A stretch of DNA of 64,000 nt, from contig JBDOQK010000079.1 of assembly GCA_040437565.1 (NCBI GenBank), positions 1-64,000 on the forward strand. The letters are read 5' to 3'. Positions 63,956 through 64,000 of this stretch are shown piece by piece (the first letter of the stretch is position 1; each line of letters begins with the position of its first letter). Source of the stretch: Albugo candida. Taxonomy: Eukaryota > Oomycota > Peronosporomycetes > Albuginales. The notes under the pieces are model-generated. The model did not search any database. It saw only the letters and a list, made by a program, of their open reading frames with translations, and was not told the DNA's origin. Position numbers and translations under genes: made by a program.

Positions 63956-64000
63956 TCTCGCTTGGTATGGCCAACTTGATTATCGCTTTCTGTCTCCATG

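Larger units (their letters stand above)
60694..64000 (-). mobile_element. Degenerate Ty1/copia retrotransposon, continues past the window end
   Basis: On the minus strand the copia order is preserved: protease, integrase, reverse transcriptase, RNase H. Frames change at many points, so the polyprotein is broken. The 5' end (gag and 5' LTR) lies beyond base 64000; no 3' LTR was recognised below 60694. Confidence 0.9.

Noticed and set aside
1-64000. RxLR, Crinkler or CHxC effector genes
   Set aside because: No N-terminal RxLR-EER, LFLAK or CHxC motif behind a signal peptide was found by eye.
1-64000. CRISPR arrays, bacterial operons or prophage genes
   Set aside because: No spaced direct repeats; genes have spliceosomal introns and eukaryotic organisation.

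Overview
The window looks like nuclear DNA of an oomycete, most likely an Albugo-type white rust. The genus is inferred; the eukaryotic, oomycete-like character rests on the following. Genes are compact, introns are about 40-65 bp with GT..AG ends, and intergenic distances between genes are short. The gene set fits an oomycete: a fused aspartokinase-homoserine dehydrogenase, a 7-TM/INPP4 fusion, and oomycete-style LINE, Ty3/gypsy, Ty1/copia, Mutator-like and DDE transposon relics. All exon structures below were worked out by hand from splice sites and reading frames.

Layout. 0-5.2 kb: a decayed DDE transposase and a LINE. 6.5-9 kb: an F-box-like pseudogene head-to-head with a four-exon PARP-like gene. 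10-17 kb: secreted tyrosinase, a small unknown gene, a VPS9-domain Rab5-GEF, and a Rab escort protein carrying an in-frame TGA. 20-34 kb is the gene-dense core: a UEV-like protein, aspartokinase-homoserine dehydrogenase, an Orai-like calcium channel, a membrane-anchored cathepsin Z, the mitochondrial calcium uniporter, STE24 protease, a second PARP-like gene, and glucose-6-phosphate 1-epimerase. 34-50 kb is transposon territory: a gypsy remnant, a GC-rich foreign-looking patch, a second LINE copy, and two elements sharing terminal inverted repeats, one carrying a FAR1/MULE transposase. 51-56 kb: one very large gene fusing a 7-TM module to an INPP4-type phosphatase. 57-58 kb: a second F-box-like pseudogene. 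60.7-64 kb: a decayed copia element running off the end.

Themes. Calcium entry (Orai-like) and mitochondrial calcium uptake (MCU) are encoded about 2 kb apart. Two Rab-cycle genes (VPS9 GEF and REP) are convergent neighbours. Two lineage families (PARP-like and F-box-like) each occur twice, with one PARP copy lacking the catalytic Glu and both F-box copies broken.

Assembly warning. There are seven runs of exactly 100 N. Six are flanked by (near-)identical direct copies of 66-460 bp, so they look like unmerged overlapping contig ends rather than biological duplications. Three genes or repeats (aspartokinase, the second PARP, the GC-rich patch) are artificially lengthened by this.
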